64,000 bases of DNA, from positions 186,001-250,000 of the forward strand of contig JADKFC010000005.1 in the NCBI GenBank assembly GCA_016717655.1, read 5' to 3'. This document shows positions 56,606-64,000 of the stretch, in pieces; the first letter of the stretch is position 1; the number at the start of each line of letters is the position of its first letter. Origin of the DNA: Saprospiraceae bacterium. GTDB lineage: Bacteria > Bacteroidota > Bacteroidia > Chitinophagales > Saprospiraceae. The translations under genes were made by a program, and so were the position numbers. The notes under the pieces were generated by a model. That model worked only from the letters and a program-made list of their open reading frames with translations. It did no database searches and had not been told where the DNA came from.

Positions 56606-59226
56606 TTAAAACCGGGTGCCAATGTGGAGGTTAAAAAACCGACCCAACATAAGAGCCTGATTGCCTGTTATCATGGGCTGCATATTTTTGTCATCAAACT
56701 CACCTGTCTGTTGTAAAATTTGACATTGGTATGATTGGTGAGGTTGGCTAAGCTTATACCAAAATTGATCATCCACTTGTTAAAGTCCACCTCTTAATTT
56801 GCGCCAGCATCCCAACTGAAATAAGGGGTCAGGTAAGCAATAATCTCTTGTCGCGATGCCTTGTCTTTGGGACCTTTATCCCTGCTTTTTTCAAAACTCA
56901 GATAAGGTACTCCTGATAAATAAGAAAGTGAGGTGTTGAGGGTCCACTGTTTCTTTTTATAATCACAGCCCACCGTCAATTGGTGGCGTCTGTCATCTGG
57001 AGAGGGTACAATTAAATTTCTATAGATTCCATCAAATTTTTGGGTAGCCTTGCTGAGGGTATAGGCCAATGAATATTTAAGTGATGCTGTGCTATAAGCG
57101 GCTGCTACGTCTACACCTTTTACCAGGGTTTCACCATTAAAAAAAGTATACATTGGTGGTGCAGGCGGTCCGCCCGGCTTTACTCCATTGACCAAGGTAG
57201 TAAACAGCTGGCTGCCTGAAGATTGATTTTGCCAAAATTCAACATCTAACATAAATTGGGAACGCGAAAATCGGGCACCCACCATACAAGAGGTGTTGTA
57301 TTGTAGTGGTAAAAAATCTTTTTCACTGATGTAATAGTATTTCAGGTTTTGGGCAAATCTTGTCTCAAAATCAAATTGATTAAAGTTCTGTACCCTCCTG
57401 GAAATACTAGACTTCACTTCTAAACCAGGAACCACTTTGTACGACGCCGAAAGTTGAGGTTGAAGGTAGAAGTCATTAAACCCGGAAGGACGGTTGACTC
57501 TGATGCCTGCTGCAAAATTCCATTTTTGGTTTTGGTACAACAGGTCTGAGAAAAAAGCAAGCTGGCTGCCATTCTGGTCTAGTAAAAGGGGGGTGTTGGT
57601 GTTTTCAGAAGTATTTAACTGTACTTCCATCTGTGCAAAATCCAGGCCGGTATTGAGATTAATATTATCTGAAAACAAGATTTGAAGAGCAGACTTTATC
57701 CCATTCAATCCTACATTTTGTCGATGAACATAGTCAGTTCTGATGGTGTTTTCGGAGCCATTAAAATAATCAATGTTGGTGTTGGACAAATGAAATGAAT
57801 CCAAAAACCGATAAGCATATACATCAGTTACCAGATTGATCTTTTCGGTAAGTGCTGCCTTATGTTTGACAGAAAGACCTGTGTTGGTCAGCTCCCTGAA
57901 ATTGGAAAAAGTCTGCGTCAGTATTACACTTTGATTCTGGATAAAAAACTGTCTGTTGTTGAGCCAGTCCAAAAGTGTGTTGTCATTGCTCAGCAGACCA
58001 TTGATTTCTATATAAGAATTTTTGTTGTATGCCCATCTGATCTGCATATTGGCGTCATAAAACGAAGCATTGGGCATCTTGGCCACAATGCCGTTGGTTG
58101 AATTGTTGTTGGTTTCAAACTTAAGCTGATTAAAGTTGGAGGCCAAAATACCTTTTTGGTTGATATCGAGATAGGAAATCCGGCCGGCCGCTTTTATACT
58201 CAATGATGGCAGCGGCCTTAAGTCTGTTGCCAACCCCGAATACAACAGATTAGATGTTGTACGAAGCTTGTAGTTGGATTGTGGCTTTGACAAAAATTGC
58301 ACCATACCCCCTAAAGCGTTGCCAAACGAGCTGGGGTATTGATTTTTAAATAATACAAATTCATCAAAATACAATTCATTTAATCCGCTGATGAGATTGT
58401 AATAATGTCCGGCATTTAATACCGGAATATTTTCCACCATGGTCAACGTTTTATCACTGCCCTGGCCCCTGATTCCTATTGTTGCATTATCTGATTTGCT
58501 TACCCCAGGAAGTTTTTGAATGTTTCTGTGAATGTCAATGGCAGGGTTGACCGAATACTTATAGTTTTGATAGTTGGATTGATAGTAGCTTGCCATACCT
58601 GTCAAAAAATGATTGCCACTGGCAACGATGATGACATTATCGAAGGTGTGTTGTTGGGCTTGTAGAAAAATGTTTCCGCGCTTACATTCTTCCATGGAAA
58701 GTCGGATTTTTTTATACCCCAAATAAGAAAATTCGATGGAATCAGATGCACTGTTATTTACCTTCAGTACAAACATGCCTGACTCGTTACTGGTAGTGCC
58801 GATTGTTAAATCGGTGGTATAAATCGCAGCGAAGGGCAGGGGTTGTTGAGTAGAAGCGTCCAGAATTTTACCACTAACCATTTGTTGTAGCTTATTGTCT
58901 TCCTGAATCGATTTTCTCAATAAGATCTGATTGTTGTTCAGTTGATAAAAGTCAAGGCCCGACTTTATAAAGATGGGTGCAAGAGACTCAACTACATTGT
59001 TTTCATCCAGCCCCTGTGCATCAATTTGATACTCCTTCAGCAAGGCAGGATCGATGGCAACTTCGATTTTGTATTTTTTGGACAGGTGCTCAACAAAATG
59101 ATCCAATGACATCTTTTCCTGGGCCACCAGTGCAGAGGTAGCCATCAGAAAAAACACCCAAATGGTATGCTGAACTCGTTTAATCAACTTTTTTATAGAT
59201 TTTAACCACGTCGCCCTCCATTTCAA
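56606..59226 (-). CDS. TonB-dependent receptor with STN domain, broken C-terminus
   Basis: The N-terminus has a signal sequence (IWVFFLMATSALVAQ), an STN secretin-like signalling domain (SLDHFVEHLSKKYKIEVAID), a carboxypeptidase-like domain (KILDASTQQPLPFAAIY), a plug (HRNIQKLPGVSKSDNATIGIRGQGSDKTL) and barrel strands. A TAA at 56794 ends the frame at WDAGAN, but the same frame then continues (EVDFNKWMINFGISLANLTN) and, after one missing base near 56709, ends GRFFNLHIGTRF at 56606, a proper barrel end. So one substitution plus one indel, or real decay. ATG 59226 lies inside fecR; a TTG at the fecR stop is another possible start. It probably signals to the FecR upstream. Confidence 0.85.
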
Positions 59227-60145
59227 AAAGCAAATGGTGCGGCCAGGTAATACTCATCAGGGCCTTTTCCATGTCATCTTGAATTAAAATACCAGTATGT
59301 TGAATAGTCTCAATCAATGCTTCATCAACCTCAACAGTAACCTTGTAAGTTTTTTCAAATGTGGCAATGACCTCTTTTAGATTGGTTTTATCAAACCTAA
59401 CCACTGATTTCATCCATTCGGGCTCTTGGTCATCCGGCAGTTCAAAGGCAGATTTGAATTGCGATGTTTGGGCAAAATCAGTCTGTTCCCCCGGCATAAG
59501 AAGGGTAGCCTTGGTCTTGTATTCAACCCGTACCTTTCCTGTAAAACACCGTACTTTAAAACCATCATTCAAAGCGTCTACATCAAAGCTGGTACCCAGT
59601 ACTTCTACCTTTCCGTGTTCTGAACTTACTGTAAAAGGGCTGCCTTTTTCTACCTCAAAAAATGCTCTTCCTTCCAATTGAAGGGTCCTTTGTTCAACAA
59701 AATTTTGGTCCTCGTAAATTATCTTTGAACCAGGAGCCAATACTACAATTGACTGGTCTGGTAATACGTGTTCTAAATTTTCTTTTTGTTGGTTGGCAAA
59801 TATAAATTTCGATTCCTCTTTATTAAATAGGGCTACATAAAACACAAGGAAGCAAGCGGCAGCCACTGCCGCAGTGAGGTATAATCTCCTTAAAGTAGCC
59901 ACAGGGCTTATGGATTTATCTATTCTTTTCCACAACCTGGTTTTATTTTGATCTGCCAATGCACCAGCATCTTGTGAGATCTCTAGAACCAGCTTTTTAG
60001 CTTCTTCAAGGGTGTCTCTTTTCTTTGGGTTGGCAGTAAGCCATTCTTCCCAAAAATCAGGGTTTTTATTGGATTTTACCCAGGCAATAAAGTCTTCGTC
60101 AGCAACAAAGTCTTCTACACTAAATGTATGGTATTCGTTTTCCAT
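59180..60145 (-). CDS. FecR-type anti-sigma factor
   Basis: 321 residues from ATG 60145 (MENEYHTFSVEDFVADEDF). A cytoplasmic N-terminus (FWEEWLTANPKKRDTLEEAKKLV), one membrane helix (LYLTAAVAAACFLVFYVALF), then the FecR domain (LPDQSIVVLAPGSKIIYEDQNF, GRAFFEVEKGSPFTVSSEHGKVEVLGTSFDVDA) and a C-terminal DUF4974-like piece. It transmits the state of the TonB receptor to the ECF sigma factor. It lies between the zinc protease and the receptor gene. Confidence 0.94.
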   Translation of the reverse strand: MENEYHTFSVEDFVADEDFIAWVKSNKNPDFWEEWLTANPKKRDTLEEAKKLVLEISQDAGALADQNKTRLWKRIDKSISPVATLRRLYLTAAVAAACFLVFYVALFNKEESKFIFANQQKENLEHVLPDQSIVVLAPGSKIIYEDQNFVEQRTLQLEGRAFFEVEKGSPFTVSSEHGKVEVLGTSFDVDALNDGFKVRCFTGKVRVEYKTKATLLMPGEQTDFAQTSQFKSAFELPDDQEPEWMKSVVRFDKTNLKEVIATFEKTYKVTVEVDEALIETIQHTGILIQDDMEKALMSITWPHHLLFEMEGDVVKIYKKVD

Positions 60146-60152
60146 GGAATAA

Positions 60153-60614
60153 CTATTTATCAAAGAGCTCATCCAGATAACTGTCTCTGGAGGATCCGTT
60201 GTATACAAACTTACATGCATCCGCACTGGAATGCATTATACTTAAACAATTGCCACCTGTGTCTTTAGAGTCATCATGCCCTCTTTTAAGAAAACAATGA
60301 CCCAATTCATGAAATATATAAAATTCTTTTTCCTGTTCAGACGCCTGATTCCAATAATCAATATCTACTGTTACTTTTGAGGGCTCATTTACATTATGGG
60401 TGCACTGAGCAATGACGTTGTTGCCGGCAATGTTGGTTATGATACCAGAAATGTTGGAATTATCAACATCAAAAGCAACACCTCTTTCCAAAGCCTCGGT
60501 TTGAAAAGTCTCAAAATAGGGCAGCAAGGCCTCATCAACAGAAACTTCAGCTGCATCCTTGTCACAGGATATTATGATTAAGATCGTGCAAAACATACTT
60601 ATAAACCTTAGCAT
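60153..60614 (-). CDS. Lipoprotein zinc metalloprotease
   Basis: 153 residues. The signal ends in a lipobox (IIISC, Cys17). The protease motif is HELGHCFLKRGH: zinc ligands His102 and His106 with catalytic Glu103 and a third His at 113 or Asp nearby, plus a SIM (125-127) that looks like a metzincin Met-turn. The spacing differs by one from the classic HExxHxxGxxH. It is a small Bacteroidota family I know only as putative metallopeptidases. It sits between the sigma factor and FecR genes with gaps of 7 and 41 nt, so it is part of that operon. A role in cutting FecR or the receptor is inference. Confidence 0.8.
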   Translation of the reverse strand: MLRFISMFCTILIIISCDKDAAEVSVDEALLPYFETFQTEALERGVAFDVDNSNISGIITNIAGNNVIAQCTHNVNEPSKVTVDIDYWNQASEQEKEFYIFHELGHCFLKRGHDDSKDTGGNCLSIMHSSADACKFVYNGSSRDSYLDELFDK

Positions 60615-60655
60615 GTCAGTTTTTTACATAAAACGGACACCTCATTGTATTGTAC

Positions 60656-61237
60656 TCATTTATGGATTAAAAATATGGCCAGATTTAACAAAATACCTAA
60701 AATTAACATCATGGCCTTCCTCAATTCACTAACTGCCCTGTGGGTTAAATTGCGAATAGACTGGTAATTGATGCCCAAAATTTCTCCTATTTCTTCATAA
60801 GAAAGATTTTTACTGTACTTCAGGAAGATGATTTCACGCTGCCTGTCAGTTAGCTCTTTCATGGCGTTTTGCAGTTTTTGACTCACCCCGGTTTCGGTCT
60901 CAAAGGCTATCATTTCTTCTTCTCTGGATAGATCTGAACCTTGAACTTCAGCAGAATCCGAGCCAATCCTGAATTTAGATGACTTTCTGAATTCATCAAT
61001 AATTCGATTTCGGAGTGATTTCAGCAAATAAGCCCTAATTACCACAGGATCGCCCAGCTTACCTCTGTTTTCCCAGATATAGACGAATAAATCATGAATG
61101 TGGTCCATGGCTCTTTCCTCGTCCTGACAGAGCTTTTTGCTGAATTGAAAGAGAACGTCAATGTTTTGTTCATAGATCGATTCCAGGCTGGATTTATCGC
61201 CCTGTTTTAAGCGCTGCCACAAATTTGCCTGGTCCAT
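60656..61237 (-). CDS. ECF sigma factor (FecI type) with hydrophobic C-terminal tail
   Basis: 193 residues. Region 2 (AMDHIHDLFVYIWENRGKL, AYLLKSLRNRIIDEFRKS) and region 4 (LTDRQREIIFLKYSKNLSYEEIGEILGINYQSIRNLTHRA) are complete. After region 4 the chain ends in a strongly hydrophobic stretch (MMLILGILLNLAIFLIHK), which could anchor it to the membrane. First gene of the sigma-protease-FecR-receptor operon; divergent from the His/Gly lipoprotein. Confidence 0.93.
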   Translation of the reverse strand: MDQANLWQRLKQGDKSSLESIYEQNIDVLFQFSKKLCQDEERAMDHIHDLFVYIWENRGKLGDPVVIRAYLLKSLRNRIIDEFRKSSKFRIGSDSAEVQGSDLSREEEMIAFETETGVSQKLQNAMKELTDRQREIIFLKYSKNLSYEEIGEILGINYQSIRNLTHRAVSELRKAMMLILGILLNLAIFLIHK

Positions 61238-61323
61238 TTAAAAATTATTTTTCATTTATTGAGTACAAAACAAATCAAAATGCATCATACCAGCAAATAT
61301 TCAATAACTATTAAAAGTAAATT

Positions 61324-62016
61324 ATGAAGTACAGATTTTTTCTGCCGATTGCTTTCGCACTGATGTTATTTACAATTTCCTTTACCGCATGTACTAAAGA
61401 TGATAGTACAACCGAAACAGAAAATTTTGTCAACAATGCCCTGGATGAAATTTGCACTGAAACCAGAACTGGTAAAAATGGTTGTTTTGAAATCGTATTC
61501 CCTGTTACCGTTGTGTTTGCAGACTCTACTACTCTTGAGGTAGCTTCTTATGATGAAATGAAGGCTGCTTTTAAGGCCTGGAGAGAAAATAATCCTGAAG
61601 TGAAGGGCAGACCTAAAATACAATTCCCTTATTCAGTTACAACCGAAGATGGTACCATCGTTGAAATTACTTCTGCTGAAGACCTCAAGGCTTTAATAGC
61701 CGGTTGTGTTCAGGATGGAGGTGGTCCAGGTCACGGACCCGGAAATGGAGGTCACGGGCCAGGTCATGGTCCAGGTCACGGCGGCCATGGCAAACCTTGT
61801 TTTACCATCAATTTCCCATTGACTGTCACTACTGCCAATGGTGAAGTTACCCTGGCAGATCCGGCAGCTTTGAAAGCACTATTGAAATCAATTAAAGGAA
61901 CAGGAAGCAAACCTCAGTTTGTTTTTCCAATCACAATCACTCTTGAAGATGGCAATGTCCAAACAGTAAATTCAGCCGAAGAACTGAAGGCCATCAAAGA
62001 GGCCTGCAGAGGGTAA
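61324..62016 (+). CDS. Lipoprotein with two repeat domains and a Gly/His linker
   Basis: 230 residues with a lipobox (ISFTAC). Two related domains of about 70-80 residues follow: CFEIVFPVTVVFADSTTLEV and CFTINFPLTVTTANGEVTL start them, and ITSAEDLKALIAGC and VNSAEELKAIKEAC end them, so each is probably closed by a disulfide. Between them is a linker of about 27 residues made mainly of Gly, His and Pro (GHGPG units, eight His). That linker could bind Cu, Ni or Zn. It is divergent from the ECF operon (87 nt). Function unknown. Confidence 0.8.
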   Translation: MKYRFFLPIAFALMLFTISFTACTKDDSTTETENFVNNALDEICTETRTGKNGCFEIVFPVTVVFADSTTLEVASYDEMKAAFKAWRENNPEVKGRPKIQFPYSVTTEDGTIVEITSAEDLKALIAGCVQDGGGPGHGPGNGGHGPGHGPGHGGHGKPCFTINFPLTVTTANGEVTLADPAALKALLKSIKGTGSKPQFVFPITITLEDGNVQTVNSAEELKAIKEACRG

Positions 62017-62044
62017 AAATTTAGTATTATAGAAGGTCTTTGTA

Positions 62045-62080
62045 ATCCGGTCAGCAATAGCGTTGACCGGATTTTTTATT
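62045..62080 (+). terminator. Rho-independent terminator
   Basis: ATCCGGTCA and TGACCGGAT form a perfect 9-bp stem followed by a T-run, 28 nt after the lipoprotein stop. Confidence 0.9.
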
Positions 62081-62127
62081 AAACACATAGGGCCTTTTTA
62101 CTGTTGTAAGCTTACAAGAGTTTACTA

Positions 62128-63033
62128 ATGAAAACCGTATTTATTGCCGGGGGTACAGGACTAATAGGAAAAAGACTGTCTCAACTACTTTCCGGAGATT
62201 TTCAGGTCTATATCCTGAGCAGAAGACCACTTCCAGAAAATGGAAACATCAAGTCCGTGGTATGGAAGCCCGAAGAAGGGGTGATTGAAGCAGGATCTCT
62301 AAAACCCGACATCATCATCAATCTTGCAGGCACAGGCATTGCAGATCAAAGATGGTCAGCCAAAAGAAAAAATGAAATCATCCAATCCAGAACACAGGCA
62401 ACGCTTTGCATCAATACCTGGCTGCAAACCATCAACCATGTTCCAGACATTTACCTCGGTGCCTCTGCCATAGGATATTATGGCGACAGGGCTATGGAAT
62501 TGTTGGATGAAAAGAGTTCTCCCGGTTCAGGGTTTTTATCTACTTCCGTTAAACTCTGGGAATCAGCTCATAGCACCATCTCTGCCAAAAAGAAAGCCAA
62601 TATCAGAATTGGCGTTGTTCTATCTACCCGTGGAGGAGCCCTACCTAAAATGCTGATGACCGTCAAATGGTTGCGATTGCTGAGTTACTTTGGCAGCGGC
62701 CAACAAATGGTATCCTGGATTCATATCGATGATCTTTGTCAGGTGTTTTTGAAGACCATTCAACAAGATCGATTGAGTGGCATCATCAATGCAGTTTCAC
62801 CCCAGCCTGTTGACAATAAAACCATGACCAGACAAATTGCAGAAGTACTGCCCTTTTTTACCTGGACAGCTCCTGCACCGGCCTTCCTGCTGAAAATGGT
62901 GCTGGGTGAAATGTCGCACGTAGTTTTGGATAGCGCCCGCGTTTTCCCCGTGGTATTGCTGGAAAATGGCTTTGATTTCAAATTTCCCTCCTTCAAAGAA
63001 GCCTTCAATGATCTGTGGTCGCATAAGATTTAA
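62128..63033 (+). CDS. TIGR01777-family NAD-dependent epimerase-like protein
   Basis: 301 residues, Rossmann fold: FIAGGTGLIGKRLSQLL (nucleotide binding), IINLAGTGIADQRWSAKRKNEI, GASAIGYYGDR, and a DUF1731-type C-terminus (FLLKMVLGEMSHVVLDSARVFP). These are the marks of the TIGR01777/YfcH family. The substrate of the family is not established. Confidence 0.93.
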   Translation: MKTVFIAGGTGLIGKRLSQLLSGDFQVYILSRRPLPENGNIKSVVWKPEEGVIEAGSLKPDIIINLAGTGIADQRWSAKRKNEIIQSRTQATLCINTWLQTINHVPDIYLGASAIGYYGDRAMELLDEKSSPGSGFLSTSVKLWESAHSTISAKKKANIRIGVVLSTRGGALPKMLMTVKWLRLLSYFGSGQQMVSWIHIDDLCQVFLKTIQQDRLSGIINAVSPQPVDNKTMTRQIAEVLPFFTWTAPAPAFLLKMVLGEMSHVVLDSARVFPVVLLENGFDFKFPSFKEAFNDLWSHKI

Positions 63034-63098
63034 CCCTTATTTCAAAGGCAGTTTTACCAGATTAATTTTATCTTTGCCCAACAGTAAGGAAATCAGCA

Positions 63099-63605
63099 TT
63101 GAACTGGATAAAAAATTGGTTATTTGAAAGGGCAAAATCTACTTACGCTCAATTGGTTTTGCACATAAGTAAAAAAACCATTGGCGTTTTAGTGGATCAT
63201 ACCGCCGTTGAACTCATAGAGCCCATCCGTCAATATTTCCGAAAAAAAGGGGTGGAAGCAGAAAACCTGGTTTTTTTGGTTTTTTTAGAACAAAAACCAC
63301 AATCAGAAGAAAATTATCTTTTTTATCATAGCAAAGAAATTAAGTGGGGTGGTTACGCCTTGAATGACAATATTAAATCCTTCCTTGGCTTTGATTATAC
63401 TCGCGTATATTATCTGTGCACATCTTTTGATCCTCATCAAAATCTAATTCTTTCCAATTGTTGTGCAGCTTTTAAAACAGGCACCTACAAAGCGGGGATT
63501 GAACCCTATTTAGACCTTACCATTGACGACGAACCATGTGATGCTTTGAAACAGGTTCAACTCATCGATAATTGGATTGATAAACTTTCTTCTCATGGAA
63601 AATAA
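63099..63605 (+). CDS. DUF6913 family protein
   Basis: 168 residues, soluble alpha/beta. It shows VLVDHTAVELIEPIRQYF and the conserved middle YYLCTSFDPHQNLILSNCCAAFKTGTY. In Bacteroidota this family is commonly found directly upstream of dapA, as here, where it overlaps the dapA start by 11 nt. Function unknown. Confidence 0.8.
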   Translation: MNWIKNWLFERAKSTYAQLVLHISKKTIGVLVDHTAVELIEPIRQYFRKKGVEAENLVFLVFLEQKPQSEENYLFYHSKEIKWGGYALNDNIKSFLGFDYTRVYYLCTSFDPHQNLILSNCCAAFKTGTYKAGIEPYLDLTIDDEPCDALKQVQLIDNWIDKLSSHGK

Positions 63606-64000
63606 ATATACCGGCACCGGAGTAGCCATCATTACCCCATTCAAAAACGGAGAAATTGATTTTCCGGCCATGAGCAAGGTTATTGAACATGTGATTGGAG
63701 GCGGCGTAGAATACATCGTGGCATTGGGTAGTACAGGAGAAACCGCTACCCTGGATGCAGTTGAATCGAGGCAAGTGCTGGACCATGTAATTGAGGTAGT
63801 CAAGGGTCGCGTACCTATTGTAGCCGGCAACTTTGCGGGCAACAACACCAAAGACCTTTGCCGATACGTCAAATCTTTTGATTTCACAGGCATCGATGCC
63901 GTTTTATCTTCCAGTCCTGCCTATGTCAAACCCTCGCAGGAAGGTATTTTTCAACATTATATGGCCTTGGCAGAAGTTTGTCCAAGATCTATTATCTTAT
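63595..64000 (+). CDS. dapA: 4-hydroxy-tetrahydrodipicolinate synthase, N-terminal part
   Basis: About 135 codons from ATG 63595 to the right edge. TGTGVAIITPFKNGEIDF and VALGSTGETATLDAVE are the DapA substrate-binding start; IVAGNFAGNNTKDL follows. It condenses pyruvate with aspartate semialdehyde in lysine and diaminopimelate synthesis. The active-site Lys lies beyond the window. Confidence 0.95.
   Translation, partial: MENKYTGTGVAIITPFKNGEIDFPAMSKVIEHVIGGGVEYIVALGSTGETATLDAVESRQVLDHVIEVVKGRVPIVAGNFAGNNTKDLCRYVKSFDFTGIDAVLSSSPAYVKPSQEGIFQHYMALAEVCPRSIIL

Overview
The window reads as a chromosomal segment of a Bacteroidota bacterium, probably of the Saprospiria/Saprospiraceae type. The evidence is promoter -7 boxes of the TAnnTTTG form in front of many genes, a SusC/SusD pair, many lipoproteins with Bacteroidota-style lipoboxes, a LytS-type kinase carrying a 'two-component regulator' propeller, DUF6702 and DUF6913 proteins, and ECF sigma/FecR/TonB-receptor wiring. 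The species assignment is inference.

Layout. 0-2.3 kb: start of histidine ammonia-lyase (minus), divergent from an Nramp-fold transporter overlapping a 5-oxoprolinase A gene, so both sides yield glutamate. 2.5-4.4 kb: a PEP-mutase/isocitrate-lyase superfamily enzyme with Ada. 4.4-9.3 kb: accessory block of orphan and lipoprotein genes, including two paralogous lipoproteins flanking a secreted Cys-rich repeat protein. 9.3-13.1 kb: LytTR regulator and propeller histidine kinase. 13.5-14.5 kb: a REP-associated tyrosine transposase (RAYT) whose gene is invaded by its own 20-bp palindromes. 14.6-19.5 kb: Kir-type channel, ECF sigma module, S-adenosylhomocysteinase, DUF6702 protein, ribosomal protein S20. 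19.5-20.6 kb: tandem repeats and hairpins. 20.6-26.6 kb: secreted metzincin, thiolase, adenine deaminase. 26.6-41.1 kb: a SusC-SusD-FG-GAP-FG-GAP operon opposite a LacI regulator and a second TonB-type receptor; the LacI gene carries a doubled operator over its own promoter. 41.1-45.9 kb: three tandem POT peptide transporters. 46-52 kb: KdsD, RecQ, AroQ, secreted proteins, QueD. 52-56.6 kb: mreC-mreD-mrdA-folA and a haem-binding protein. 56.6-62 kb: ECF sigma, lipoprotein zinc protease, FecR and TonB receptor, divergent from a His/Gly-rich lipoprotein. 62-64 kb: TIGR01777 epimerase, DUF6913 protein and the start of dapA.

A technical theme runs through the window: at least eight genes, including normally indispensable ones (ahcY, mrdA), are broken by single-base indels, many in homopolymers, while reading frame and motifs on both sides stay intact. 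I treat these as probable sequencing or assembly errors and annotate the genes across the breaks.

The observations most worth following are the RAYT/palindrome element (13.5-14.5 kb), the Nramp-like transporter without metal ligands coupled to pxpA, the sigma-protease-FecR-receptor operon beside a His/Gly lipoprotein, the doubled LacI operator with a terminator inside the SusCD operon, and the lipoprotein/Cys-rich repeat cluster. I found no CRISPR array, tRNA, rRNA or phage module.
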